Source of the DNA: Quinella sp. 2Q5
GTDB taxonomy: Bacteria; Bacillota; Negativicutes; Selenomonadales; Selenomonadaceae
Reading direction: 5' to 3'
NCBI GenBank assembly: GCA_015206785.1
Contig: JADEZQ010000003.1
Coordinates: forward strand, 62,001-126,000
DNA: 64,000 nucleotides
Of this stretch, positions 1 to 7,584 are shown piece by piece. The translations under genes and the position numbers were made by a program. How positions within the stretch are numbered: the stretch's first letter is position 1; each line of letters begins with the position of its first letter. The notes beneath the pieces are model-generated. The model saw nothing but the letters and a program-made list of their open reading frames with translations. It did not search any database and had not been told where the DNA came from.

Positions 1-2
1 TC

Positions 3-614
3 ATCAAGGCGGACGTCCAAGGCTCGGTTGAAGCTCTCAAGGGTGCTTTGCTCTCTCTCAACAAGAACGACGAAGTCCGCGTAACCATCGTTCATTCAGG
101 CGTCGGCGCAATCTCGGAGAACGACGTTATGCTCGCAAGCTCGTCGAACGCTTTAATCATCGGCTTCAACGTCCGCCCCGACGCAAACGCCCGCAAGTCC
201 GCCGCGACAGAGAACATCGACATCCGCACCTACCGCGTCATCTACGACGCCATTCACGACGTGCAAGACGCCATGAGCGGTCTGCTCGCGCCCAAGTACA
301 AAGAAGTCATTCAAGGCCGCGTGGAGATTCGCAAGGTCATGAAGTTCAGCAAAGCTCTCGTTGCTGGCTCATACGTTCTGGAAGGCAAGATCTTCAACAA
401 CAGCAAGATTCGTATCCTGCGCGACAACGTTGAGATTTTCGACGGGGCGATTGATTCGCTGCGCCGCTTCAAGGACGAAGTCAAAGAAGTTGCTGCGGGT
501 TATGAATGCGGCATTTCAATTGTGGACTTCCGCGACTTCCGCGAGGGCGACATAATCGAAGCGTACAAGATGGAGGAGATTGAAACTTCCATCGAAGACG
601 TTAACAGGGAGTGA
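3..614 (+). CDS. infB: Translation initiation factor IF-2, C-terminal part (5' end outside window)
   Basis: IF-2 is the GTPase that brings initiator fMet-tRNA to the 30S subunit. About 203 residues of its C-terminal half are present. They begin in the IKADVQGSVEAL region and continue through SGVGAISENDV and GFNVRPD (domain III). The last ~100 residues form the beta-barrel that binds fMet-tRNA and end in EGDIIEAYKMEEI, as is typical of the family. The G domain lies upstream of the window. The TGA stop overlaps the ribosome binding site of the following cstA-like gene, so the two are probably co-transcribed. In most Firmicutes rbfA or truB follows infB, so this neighbour is unexpected. Confidence 0.95.
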   Translation: MKADVQGSVEALKGALLSLNKNDEVRVTIVHSGVGAISENDVMLASSSNALIIGFNVRPDANARKSAATENIDIRTYRVIYDAIHDVQDAMSGLLAPKYKEVIQGRVEIRKVMKFSKALVAGSYVLEGKIFNNSKIRILRDNVEIFDGAIDSLRRFKDEVKEVAAGYECGISIVDFRDFREGDIIEAYKMEEIETSIEDVNRE

Positions 615-620
615 CGCGCA

Positions 621-2084
621 TTGATTACGTTCATTATCGGGTTGGTGATTCTGTTCGTCGGCGCGGCGATTTACGGCTCAATCTGTGAACGCATAATGAA
701 ACCCAATTCCAATGTCAAAACGCCCGCCATCAAACTGCATGACGGCGTTGACTTCGTGCCCATGAACAAATGGCGCAACACGCTGATTGAACTGCTAGAC
801 ATCGCGGGGACGGGACCGGTGCTCGGACCGATTCAAGGTATCCTCTTCGGACCGATTGCCTTCCTGACAATTCCAATCGGTTGCGTCCTCGGCGGCGCGT
901 TCCATGATTATATGAGCGGCATGATCTCCTTGCGCAACAACGGCGAACAAATGCCCATGCTCGTCAAACGCTTCCTCGGCGGCGGCACCTACAAGTTCTA
1001 CAACGTCTTCGTCTGCTTCCTGATGCTGTTGGTCGGCGCGGTGTTCATCTATACCCCCGGCGATTTGTTCATCGCGCATATTCTCCACGCCGACGCTTCA
1101 TCGCTAAACACCACGGTCGTTGCGGTTTATGGCGTCATCTTCGTCTACTACATTATCGCAACGCTACTGCCCATCGACAAAATCATCGGGCGCATTTACC
1201 CCATCTTCGGGCTGATACTCCTGCTCAGTGCCGTCGGGATATTCTTTGGGCTGTTCATCAACGACTACCCGCTCAAGGAAATTTGGGAAACCGGCGTCGC
1301 CAACGTCCACCCCTTCGGAGAAAACTTCATCCCGATTTTCTTCATAACGGTCGCTTGCGGCATAACCAGCGGCTTTCACTCCACCCAAGCCACGATGATT
1401 GCCCGCACCGTCGAAAACGAGAAACACGGCCGCATGATTTACTACAACACGATGATCGCCGAAGGCTTTATCGCGATGAGCTGGGCGGGCGCGGCAATGG
1501 GCGCGGTTTATTCCGGCCTGGCAACCAACGAGAACCTCTCCAAGTCGGCGGCGGTTGTCGTGGGCGTCATTGCTCAAGATATGCTCGGCTCCGTCGGCGG
1601 CATGGTCGCAGTTTTGGGCGTTATCGTCCTTGCCATCACCTCCGGCGATACTGCGTTGCGTTCACTGCGCCTCATGCTCGGCGAGGCTCTGCACATTGAC
1701 CAGCGCAAAAAAATTAACGCCCTCGCGCTGGCGGCGGTGATCTTCTCAATCGTCGCGTTCGTGCTTTATTTCGCCAAGACCGACAAGAGCGGCTTTGCTC
1801 TGCTGTGGAGATATTTCTCCTGGGTAAACGAAACAATCGCCGTGTTCGCCTTCGCGATGATTACCGTCTACATGATTCGCAACAAAATGCCCTACTTCAT
1901 GGCGATAATCCCCGGCACGTTTTATATGTACGTTATCTCGACGTACATCTTGCACGCGCAGATAGGTTTCGGTTTCAGCTACACGGTCAGCTACATACTC
2001 GCGGCGGTGGCGGCGGCACTCTACGCCGTGGTAATCGTCAAGTTCGGGCAATCGTCCTCCGACTCGTCGCGCAACCTGCGATAA
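621..2084 (+). CDS. cstA: Carbon starvation protein CstA-family transporter (short form)
   Basis: Polytopic inner-membrane protein of 487 residues from the CstA family, whose members take up peptides or pyruvate. The N-terminal half has the family signature: HDGVDFVPMNKW near residue 42, then DIAGTGPVLGPIQG and FHDYMSGM. About a dozen hydrophobic segments follow. E. coli CstA is around 700 residues, so this is the short clade. The start is TTG at 621, with GGGAG of the infB tail at the right distance, so translation may be coupled to infB. A strong terminator follows. The substrate cannot be told from sequence. Confidence 0.85.
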   Translation: MITFIIGLVILFVGAAIYGSICERIMKPNSNVKTPAIKLHDGVDFVPMNKWRNTLIELLDIAGTGPVLGPIQGILFGPIAFLTIPIGCVLGGAFHDYMSGMISLRNNGEQMPMLVKRFLGGGTYKFYNVFVCFLMLLVGAVFIYTPGDLFIAHILHADASSLNTTVVAVYGVIFVYYIIATLLPIDKIIGRIYPIFGLILLLSAVGIFFGLFINDYPLKEIWETGVANVHPFGENFIPIFFITVACGITSGFHSTQATMIARTVENEKHGRMIYYNTMIAEGFIAMSWAGAAMGAVYSGLATNENLSKSAAVVVGVIAQDMLGSVGGMVAVLGVIVLAITSGDTALRSLRLMLGEALHIDQRKKINALALAAVIFSIVAFVLYFAKTDKSGFALLWRYFSWVNETIAVFAFAMITVYMIRNKMPYFMAIIPGTFYMYVISTYILHAQIGFGFSYTVSYILAAVAAALYAVVIVKFGQSSSDSSRNLR

Positions 2085-2100
2085 CGTTCGCGCAAATTTA

Positions 2101-2138
2101 AATTCCCCGTCACGTTCAAGCGGCGGGGAATTTTTTTG
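2101..2138 (+). terminator. Rho-independent terminator after cstA
   Basis: An 8-bp GC-rich stem (ATTCCCCG pairing with CGGGGAAT) is followed directly by seven T residues. It closes the infB-cstA transcript. Confidence 0.9.
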
Positions 2139-2194
2139 TTGACTTTCACGTTTAGGATCTACTTTGACGTTTCAGGATCTACTTCTGCGTTCAG

Positions 2195-2362
2195 GATCTA
2201 CTTTCTTTCACCGAGGAAAGAAAGTAGCAAAGAAACTCGCCACTGCGCGTGGGGCGGATACCGTCCACCAACGAAACGTCCGCGCTTACCCGTAGCCGCT
2301 CGTGCCGCCTATGACGCCATCCATGGCCGTCATACGGCGGCGGGCCGACATCACGTCGGCCT
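2195..2362 (+). repeat. Intergenic repeat family A, copy 1
   Basis: A 168-bp element, nearly identical to the copies at 37255-37422 (inverted) and 54378-54545. It opens with GATCTAC and a hairpin whose arms are CTACTTTCTTTC and GAAAGAAAGTAG. A conserved middle containing CCATCCATGG follows, and it closes with the palindrome GGCCGAC-ATCAC-GTCGGCC. Two extra partial starts (GGATCTACTT) lie just upstream, near 2155 and 2175. On the minus strand it supplies the last codons and the TAA stop of the broken hydrolase gene. No transposase is encoded. Confidence 0.9.
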
Positions 2363-3045
2363 GATGAGTCCAGCTCTGCGTCAGGGTCAACAGGGCGTCG
2401 GCAATTTCGCGGTGCTTTTGTTGGTAGGTGTGCCCTGTGCCTTCGATGAAGACGAGCTTGTTTGATTGAGCGGTGGGCATGTGGTCGTTGATGGTGCGCA
2501 GAAATTTTGAGGGGTCGCCTTCGGTGAAGTTTTTCGCCGCGACCATAGCGCACGAGGCGGCGGATAAAATCTTTCTCGCCGTCGCTGACGTTGATCATTA
2601 TGTACGCCAAATTTGCGGGGCTCATCAAGATGAAGTGTTCTACGCGCGTCGTGTCGTGGTGATGGGCAAGATAGCTGATGACTTTGTTGGCACCGAGCGA
2701 ATGACCTGCCAAGATGACGTGGCGATAATTTTGCGCGGCGTAGTCCAGGTAGGCGTCGATGTCCTCGTCGGTGAAGGCGAAACATTCGTTCCATGAGCCG
2801 ATGAGTTCGCGTCGATTGGTGCGGACGTTGACGGTTTCAATCTCGCCGAAGGCGTCGCAGGTCTGCGCGTAGATGAAGTCGATGCCGCCCGCGTTCAAGG
2901 TGTCGCCGATTGTGTAGTAGAACGGATTGGAGTAGAAGTCGCCGTGAATGCCGGTGATGGCGATGACGACGGTGTCGGACTTTGCGCCGAAGAGCACGCC
3001 GTTTAGGACGCTGCCGCGGCGGGTCGCGACGTTTAGGTTTTCCAT
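2286..3045 (-). pseudogene. Alpha/beta hydrolase, frameshifted
   Basis: The first ~166 residues read as a serine hydrolase: an ITGIHGDFYSNP strand-turn and the nucleophile elbow GHSLGANK near residue 125. Near 2546 the frame breaks. The homologous continuation (KNFTEGDPSKFL, then GTGHTYQQKH with the likely catalytic His) is in another frame, consistent with loss of two bases in a GCGCGC run. In the restored frame the last ~23 residues come from repeat family A, including the stop codon. The start ATG overlaps the TAA of the upstream flavin oxidoreductase by one base. It is either a real pseudogene or a sequencing error. The substrate is unknown. Confidence 0.75.
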
Positions 3046-4055
3046 TAGCCGCGCCCCCCGAAGATGCAGCGATGAGCCGGCGTGGAGTAGCAGGCGTTGC
3101 AGCTGACGCAGCGGCTGACGTTGCTGACGCCGAGCAAAAATTTTTTCGGCAAGTCCGGTTCACGAATCAGCGGCCGCGACAAACTCAACAGCTCAATCTT
3201 CGTGGCGGACAAAATTTTTTCCATGACGTCGAGACTGCGCCAGCCGCCCACGCAAATCACGGGAACGCTGACGGCGTCGGCGAGCCGCGCGGCAAATTCA
3301 GCGAAGTAGCCTTCGTTGATTCCCGCACGAATGCCGCCGACCGACGTGCCGTTGCCGCTGACCTCAATCGAATCAATGCCCGCCTGCGCCAGCAGTTTGC
3401 AAATGGTCAAGCTTTCGTCGGCGTTGAGCCCGCCGGTCGTGAAGTCGTCGCAATTGATCTTCGTCGTCACGTGCAGATTGGTCGTCGCCTTGATGCCGCG
3501 CAGGATGTCGAGCAAAATTTTCGCACGCCGTTCGACATTGCCGCCGAACTCGTCGGTGCGCTGATTGATTCGCGGGCTGATGAATCGGCTGAGGAAGAAG
3601 AAATGCGCCGCGTGAATTTGCACGCCGTCGAAGCCGCAACATTGAGCACGAGCCGCCGCCTCGACGAACAGATTTATCACGGTGCCAACGTCGGCAGTCG
3701 TCATTTCGTTTTCGCCGACCTCGATGCCGTTTCGATAGAACGCGCCGAGCGCGAGCTGACTGATTGCCGCGCAGTCTTCGGCGTGAATGATATCGACGAG
3801 CTTTTGATATTGCGCGATGAGCTTGTCGCTCGAAAGGCGCATCATGCCGCCGAAGTAGTGATCGAAAGCCGCAACGGACGTGAAGCCCGTGATGATGGTG
3901 CCGACGCCGCCGCGAGCGAGTTGCCGATAAATTTCGTACGTGTCCGAGCCGATGGAGCCGTCGCCCGTGGCAATGCATTCCCACGTCGCCGAGCGCACCA
4001 GCCGATTCTTCGCGCGCAGATGATTGAGTTGCACGGCGTCAAAAATTTTTTTCAT
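3045..4055 (-). CDS. NADH:flavin oxidoreductase / old yellow enzyme family
   Basis: FMN-dependent TIM-barrel oxidoreductase of 336 residues. Visible family features are KNRLVRSAT near the N-terminus, QLALGAF, the GFDGVQIHAAHFFFLSRFISP stretch that carries the active-site His, NQRTDEFGG, and VGGWRS near the phosphate site. A C-terminal CVSCNACYSTP resembles part of the Fe-S cluster motif of 2,4-dienoyl-CoA reductase-type members, but the large pyridine-nucleotide domain of those enzymes is missing. I start at the ATG at 4055, which has GGGAGG seven bases upstream, rather than the in-frame ATG at 4070. It is third in a four-gene operon whose neighbours on both sides are damaged. Confidence 0.85.
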   Translation of the reverse strand: MKKIFDAVQLNHLRAKNRLVRSATWECIATGDGSIGSDTYEIYRQLARGGVGTIITGFTSVAAFDHYFGGMMRLSSDKLIAQYQKLVDIIHAEDCAAISQLALGAFYRNGIEVGENEMTTADVGTVINLFVEAAARAQCCGFDGVQIHAAHFFFLSRFISPRINQRTDEFGGNVERRAKILLDILRGIKATTNLHVTTKINCDDFTTGGLNADESLTICKLLAQAGIDSIEVSGNGTSVGGIRAGINEGYFAEFAARLADAVSVPVICVGGWRSLDVMEKILSATKIELLSLSRPLIREPDLPKKFLLGVSNVSRCVSCNACYSTPAHRCIFGGRG

Positions 4056-4057
4056 GG

Positions 4058-4921
4058 TCAAACCTCCCATTCGATGAACCGGCCGCCGTCAATGCCGACG
4101 AGTTTAATTTCGCCCGAATCGATGAGCGGCGCGATGAACCGTCGAACTTGCTCAACGTCGTCGAAGCCGAACGCCTCGCGCAATTCAATCGGCGACATCA
4201 GCACCCGACGCCTCAACAGTTCGCGCACGGCGTCCAAAGTTTTCGGCGGCGGCGGCGGACGAATGCCCGACAATTCCGCGAAGACCTGCGCAAAAGTTTC
4301 GTAGCCGACGAGATTCTGAATCAGCGCACCCCGCGACTTGAACTGAATCAGATAGCTCGGCAACGAATGAATTTCCAACCGCCGACAAATTTCCAAGTCC
4401 GCGCGGAAATTTTTTTCGGCACGTCCGTCGTTGAAGGCGGCGAGAAATTTTTTGCTGTCGATGCCGCATTGAATGGCGACGCGCAGAATTTCCGTGAGCT
4501 TGGTGGTCGGGCGACATTCGGCAACCGTGGCGAAGCGCAGGCGGTACAAAAATCTTTCGGCGCGGGCGGCGTCGACAATCTGCGCGGCCTTGAAGGCGAT
4601 GTTGAGCGGGTCGGACGAAGTCTCCGTCGTCGAGAACAGCGCGAAGTTCGTCATGTTGATTGGCAACCCACCGAGAGCCTACTCCGCACGATAGACGTCG
4701 GCGAGCCGCGCGTTGTATCTGTCAATAGCGACGTCCTTGCCGAGAGCCAACTCATCGGGGTCAACGAGCTCATACACGTCGCGCACGAGCCCGCTCATCA
4801 CGTAATCGAACTCGACGCGGTTGGCAAAGTGTGTCTCAATCTTGCGCATAATCGGTTCGCATTCATACGAAAGCCCCATCATCGGGTCGGTGAAGATCAC
4901 CAGCGAAATTTTTTCGTCCAC
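4058..4921 (-). pseudogene. DsbA-like (thioredoxin-fold) protein interrupted by an in-frame TAG
   Basis: Two ORFs lie in the same frame and are separated only by one TAG at 4679-4681. The N-terminal 80 residues (GTG start at 4921, AGGAGG upstream) contain FTDPMMGLSYECEP, where many relatives have a CxxC; the redox cysteines are absent. The remaining ~206 residues contain GLPINMTNF, KAAQIVDAARAERFLYRLR and a C-terminal winged-helix-like tail. Together they match a DsbA/YjbH-type protein of ~287 residues. TAG ends hxlR nearby, so stop-codon reassignment is unlikely. The second half could restart at TTG 4666 behind GGTGGG, giving two polypeptides. Confidence 0.7.
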
Positions 4922-4927
4922 GGCGCG

Positions 4928-5278
4928 TCACCTCCTGTCGAAGAAATTTCCGCCGACACTCCACGCCGCGATATCCGAGAACTTCACGTAAACATTCTGC
5001 GGCGGGATGTTGAGCACGTCGCCAAAAATTTTCGTGACGGCCGCGGCAAACTCTTCGCAACCGACGTGCGCCTCGTTGCCGAAGACGGAAACCTCAACGT
5101 AAGCTGTCGGCTGAGCTTCGCCGCGCAGATACATTCGGCAGTTCCCTTCCACGCCCGCGAGCAGATATCGTTCGCTGAGGCCGGCAATGAGTTCAATCGC
5201 TCGACCGAGCCGCGACTTCAAACTGATCTCTTGCGCCGCGCTGATGGGCACGCTGACTTTCGACATGAGGAACGGCAT
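4928..5278 (-). CDS. MIF-like tautomerase
   Basis: 116-residue member of the macrophage migration inhibitory factor/tautomerase superfamily. The mature N-terminus would be Pro (MPFLMSK), the catalytic base of the family. Mid-protein NCRMYLRGEAQPTAYVEV and the C-terminal IPPQNVYVKFSDIAAW...GGNFF match the MIF fold. The ATG at 5278 has GGGAGG upstream; longer upstream extensions lack family similarity. It is the first gene of the minus-strand operon and diverges from hxlR. The physiological substrate is not known. Confidence 0.85.
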   Translation of the reverse strand: MPFLMSKVSVPISAAQEISLKSRLGRAIELIAGLSERYLLAGVEGNCRMYLRGEAQPTAYVEVSVFGNEAHVGCEEFAAAVTKIFGDVLNIPPQNVYVKFSDIAAWSVGGNFFDRR

Positions 5279-5303
5279 TTCGTTCGCCTCCCAAAAATTT
5301 TGA

Positions 5304-5331
5304 TTGACTGCGCCGAGTATAGCGTTAAAAT
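5304..5331 (+). promoter_or_regulatory. Candidate sigma-A promoter for hxlR
   Basis: TTGACT and TAAAAT with a 16-bp spacer, in the 102-bp divergent region between the tautomerase gene and hxlR. An HxlR operator would be expected here, but I cannot define one. Confidence 0.55.
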
Positions 5332-5380
5332 TGATTTCGCACGAGAACGCAGAAATTTCTGCCCGCACGGAGGCGATTTG

Positions 5381-5740
5381 ATGAGCGAGAAGACTTATCC
5401 GATTGACGCGACGTTGAACGACGTCGTCAACAAAAAATGCCCGATACTCTGCGCGATGGACGTTATCGGCTCGAAGTGGAAGCTGCCGCTGGTTTGGTAC
5501 CTGCACGAACGGGACGCCACGCGTTATAACGAGCTCAAGCGGCGAATCCCCGGCATAACCAACATCATGCTGACCAAGTCCCTGCGCGAGATGGAAGCCG
5601 ACGGCTTGATTGAACGGCGCGAAATAATTTCCGAGCCGCCAAAGGTCGTGGAGTATTCGCTGACACCTTTCGGGCGGGAGCTGATCCCCGCGCTAAACGA
5701 GCTGTATGCCTGGGGCGAAAAAATTTTGGCGGGCAAGTAG
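5381..5740 (+). CDS. HxlR-family transcriptional regulator
   Basis: 119-residue winged-helix DNA-binding protein. The family signature is clear: CPILCAMDVIGSKWKLPLVWYL at residues 21-42 (a Cys followed by the GxKW motif), ELKRRIPGITNIMLTKSLREMEADGLIERR as recognition helix and wing, and YSLTPFGREL near the end. The start ATG at 5381 has GGAGG upstream. It is divergent from the tautomerase-DsbA-OYE-hydrolase operon, the usual arrangement for HxlR regulators that respond to reactive electrophiles or oxidants. It probably regulates that operon, which is inference. The stop is TAG. Confidence 0.9.
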   Translation: MSEKTYPIDATLNDVVNKKCPILCAMDVIGSKWKLPLVWYLHERDATRYNELKRRIPGITNIMLTKSLREMEADGLIERREIISEPPKVVEYSLTPFGRELIPALNELYAWGEKILAGK

Positions 5741-5809
5741 GATTTACTAACGTTGCCGCGAATAGCTTTCGGCGGAATGATTCATAGTTTTTGGAAGAGG
5801 TGAAGTCAT

Positions 5810-7150
5810 ATGGAAATGCTCTTAGGTTTCCTGGTACTGTTAGTATGTTTGCTCGTCGGCGTACGACACGGCGGCATTGGGCTTGCCGTCATCAGCGGCA
5901 TCGGTCTGGTGATATTTACGTTCGTCTTCGGCTATAAGCCAGGTTCCCCGCCGATTGACGTTATGCTGACGATTCTGGCGGTCGTCACCTGCGCGGGCTT
6001 CTTGCAGACATCGGGCGGCTTGACGGTTATGCTCAAGTACGCGGAAAGATTTCTGCGCAACAACCCCAAGCACGTCACGATTCTTGCGCCGCTGACGACG
6101 TGGTTTTTAACGGTCTTGTGCGGCACTGGTCACGTCGTCTACACAATGTTCCCCATCATCTACGACATCGCAATCAAGCAGAACATTCGTCCCGAACGCC
6201 CAATGGCGGTGGCGTCGGTCGCGTCGCAGATGGGTATCTGTGCCTCGCCGGTGTCGGTGGCAATCGTTTCAATCGTCGGCTTCATGGCAACGGCCGGTCA
6301 CAATTACAGCGTGCTGCAGCTCCTGGCGGTGGCAATGCCGGCAACGGGGCTCGGCGTGCTCTGCGCGGCACTGTGGAGTTACAGACGCGGCAAAGACCTC
6401 GACAAGGACGAACGTTTCCAAGAATTCATCAAAGATCCAACCAACCGCGATTATGTTTACGGCGACACCGAATCGCTCATGGATAAGGAGCTTCCCGCCA
6501 GTTTCTATCACGCAATGTATATCTTCTTCGGCGGCATCATCGTCATCGCCGCGCTGGGCAATTTCCCCGAACTGTTGCCGCACTTCCCCAACGCTAAGGG
6601 CGAGATGAAAGCTATTTCAATGACCGCCGTTATCCAGATGGTTATGTTGCTCGTCGCGGCGATCATTCTGATCGTGTGCAAAGTCAAAGCCAAGGACGTC
6701 GGCAACAGCCAGGTCTTCAAGAGCGGTATCGTCGCGCTCGTTTCGGTCTATGGCGTCGCGTGGATGGCGAACACCTACTTCAGCGCACATATGTCTTTCC
6801 TGCGTAACTTCCTCGGCTCTGCCGTCGCGGAATATCCGTGGGCATTTGCAATCATCGCGTTCCTCACCAGTAAGCTCGTCAACTCTCAAGCCGCGGCAAT
6901 AGCTATCGTCTTCCCAATGGCCTTGAGCGTCGGCATGGACCCCGTTATCATTATGTCGTTCATCAGCGCGTGCTACGGTTACTTCTTCCTGCCGACCTAT
7001 CCGTCTGATCTGGCGTGCATAGGCTTCGACCGTTCGGGCACGACCAGAATCGGCAAATACATCCTCAACCACTCGTTCATGATTCCAGGTCTTATCGGCG
7101 TCATCAGCGGCTGCTGCGTCGGCTTCGTGATGGCGCATATCGTCCTGTAA
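5810..7150 (+). CDS. dcuB: Anaerobic C4-dicarboxylate transporter, DcuA/DcuB family
   Basis: 446-residue membrane protein that closely follows DcuB along its length: RHGGIGL, KPGSPPIDVML, LCGTGHVVYT, NIRPERPMA, MGICASPVSVA, RGKDLDKDE, DYVYGDT, VNSQAAA, LPTYPSDLA and DRSGTTRIGKYILNHSF. The family exchanges fumarate, malate or aspartate for succinate during anaerobic fumarate respiration. The ATG at 5810 is preceded by AGAGGTG. It stands alone as a transcription unit with a terminator downstream. DcuA and DcuB cannot be separated with certainty. Confidence 0.9.
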   Translation: MEMLLGFLVLLVCLLVGVRHGGIGLAVISGIGLVIFTFVFGYKPGSPPIDVMLTILAVVTCAGFLQTSGGLTVMLKYAERFLRNNPKHVTILAPLTTWFLTVLCGTGHVVYTMFPIIYDIAIKQNIRPERPMAVASVASQMGICASPVSVAIVSIVGFMATAGHNYSVLQLLAVAMPATGLGVLCAALWSYRRGKDLDKDERFQEFIKDPTNRDYVYGDTESLMDKELPASFYHAMYIFFGGIIVIAALGNFPELLPHFPNAKGEMKAISMTAVIQMVMLLVAAIILIVCKVKAKDVGNSQVFKSGIVALVSVYGVAWMANTYFSAHMSFLRNFLGSAVAEYPWAFAIIAFLTSKLVNSQAAAIAIVFPMALSVGMDPVIIMSFISACYGYFFLPTYPSDLACIGFDRSGTTRIGKYILNHSFMIPGLIGVISGCCVGFVMAHIVL

Positions 7151-7169
7151 AAATTTTTTTCGGCAACAA

Positions 7170-7203
7170 AAAACTCCTCGGCAATTGCGTCGGGGAGTTT
7201 TTC
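7170..7203. terminator. Bidirectional terminator between dcuB and the HIT gene
   Basis: A stem of AAAAACTCC...GGAGTTTTT, with A-rich and T-rich flanks, lies between convergent genes and can serve both strands. Confidence 0.8.
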
Positions 7204-7224
7204 ATTTGGCAATGAGTGTCCATA

Positions 7225-7572
7225 TCAGCCTGGCGGCCAAGTCATCTTCCGCCCGCCGAGCAAATGAACATGCAGGTGGTGAACGGTTTGCCCGCCGTCG
7301 TCGCCGGTGTTTATCACCAGGCGGAAGCCCGCGTCGGATACGCCGAGTTCATCGGCGAGCTTTGGCACCACGTCAACGAAGATGTGCGCGGCAAGGTCTT
7401 TGTCTTCGGCTTTGAACGCCGCGACGGAAGCCACGTGTTTCTTCGGGACGATCAAAACATGCACGGGAGCTTTCGGGCTAAGGTCGCGGAAGGCAACGAC
7501 GCTGTCGTCCTCAAAAACTTTCTGCGCGGGAATTTCCCCTGCCGCAATCTTGCAGAAAATACAATCGCTCAT
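7225..7572 (-). CDS. HIT-family (HinT-like) nucleotide hydrolase
   Basis: 115-residue histidine-triad protein that hydrolyses nucleoside phosphoramidates or AMP-lysine-type adducts. CIFCKIAAGEIP is at the N-terminus and the catalytic triad VHHLHVHLLGG is at the C-terminus. The length is normal for HinT. I choose the ATG at 7572, seven bases after GAGGAGG; the in-frame TTG six bases upstream would sit against the ribosome binding site. It is the last gene of the sir2-DUF6056-hinT operon, 12 bp behind the membrane protein gene. Confidence 0.92.
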   Translation of the reverse strand: MSDCIFCKIAAGEIPAQKVFEDDSVVAFRDLSPKAPVHVLIVPKKHVASVAAFKAEDKDLAAHIFVDVVPKLADELGVSDAGFRLVINTGDDGGQTVHHLHVHLLGGRKMTWPPG

Positions 7573-7584
7573 GGTCAAACCTCC

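Noticed and set aside
4679..4681. TAG as a recoded sense codon (for example pyrrolysine)
   Set aside because: TAG is used as an ordinary stop in hxlR, no downstream recoding structure is evident, and the adjacent hydrolase gene is also damaged, so simple decay is more likely.
2982..5740. Long plus-strand ORFs (440 and 530 codons) antisense to the OYE/DsbA/tautomerase operon
   Set aside because: They are shadows of minus-strand genes: compositionally odd Arg/Asp/Glu/Val-rich proteins without motifs. Only the last 119 codons of the second (hxlR, 5381-5740) are real.
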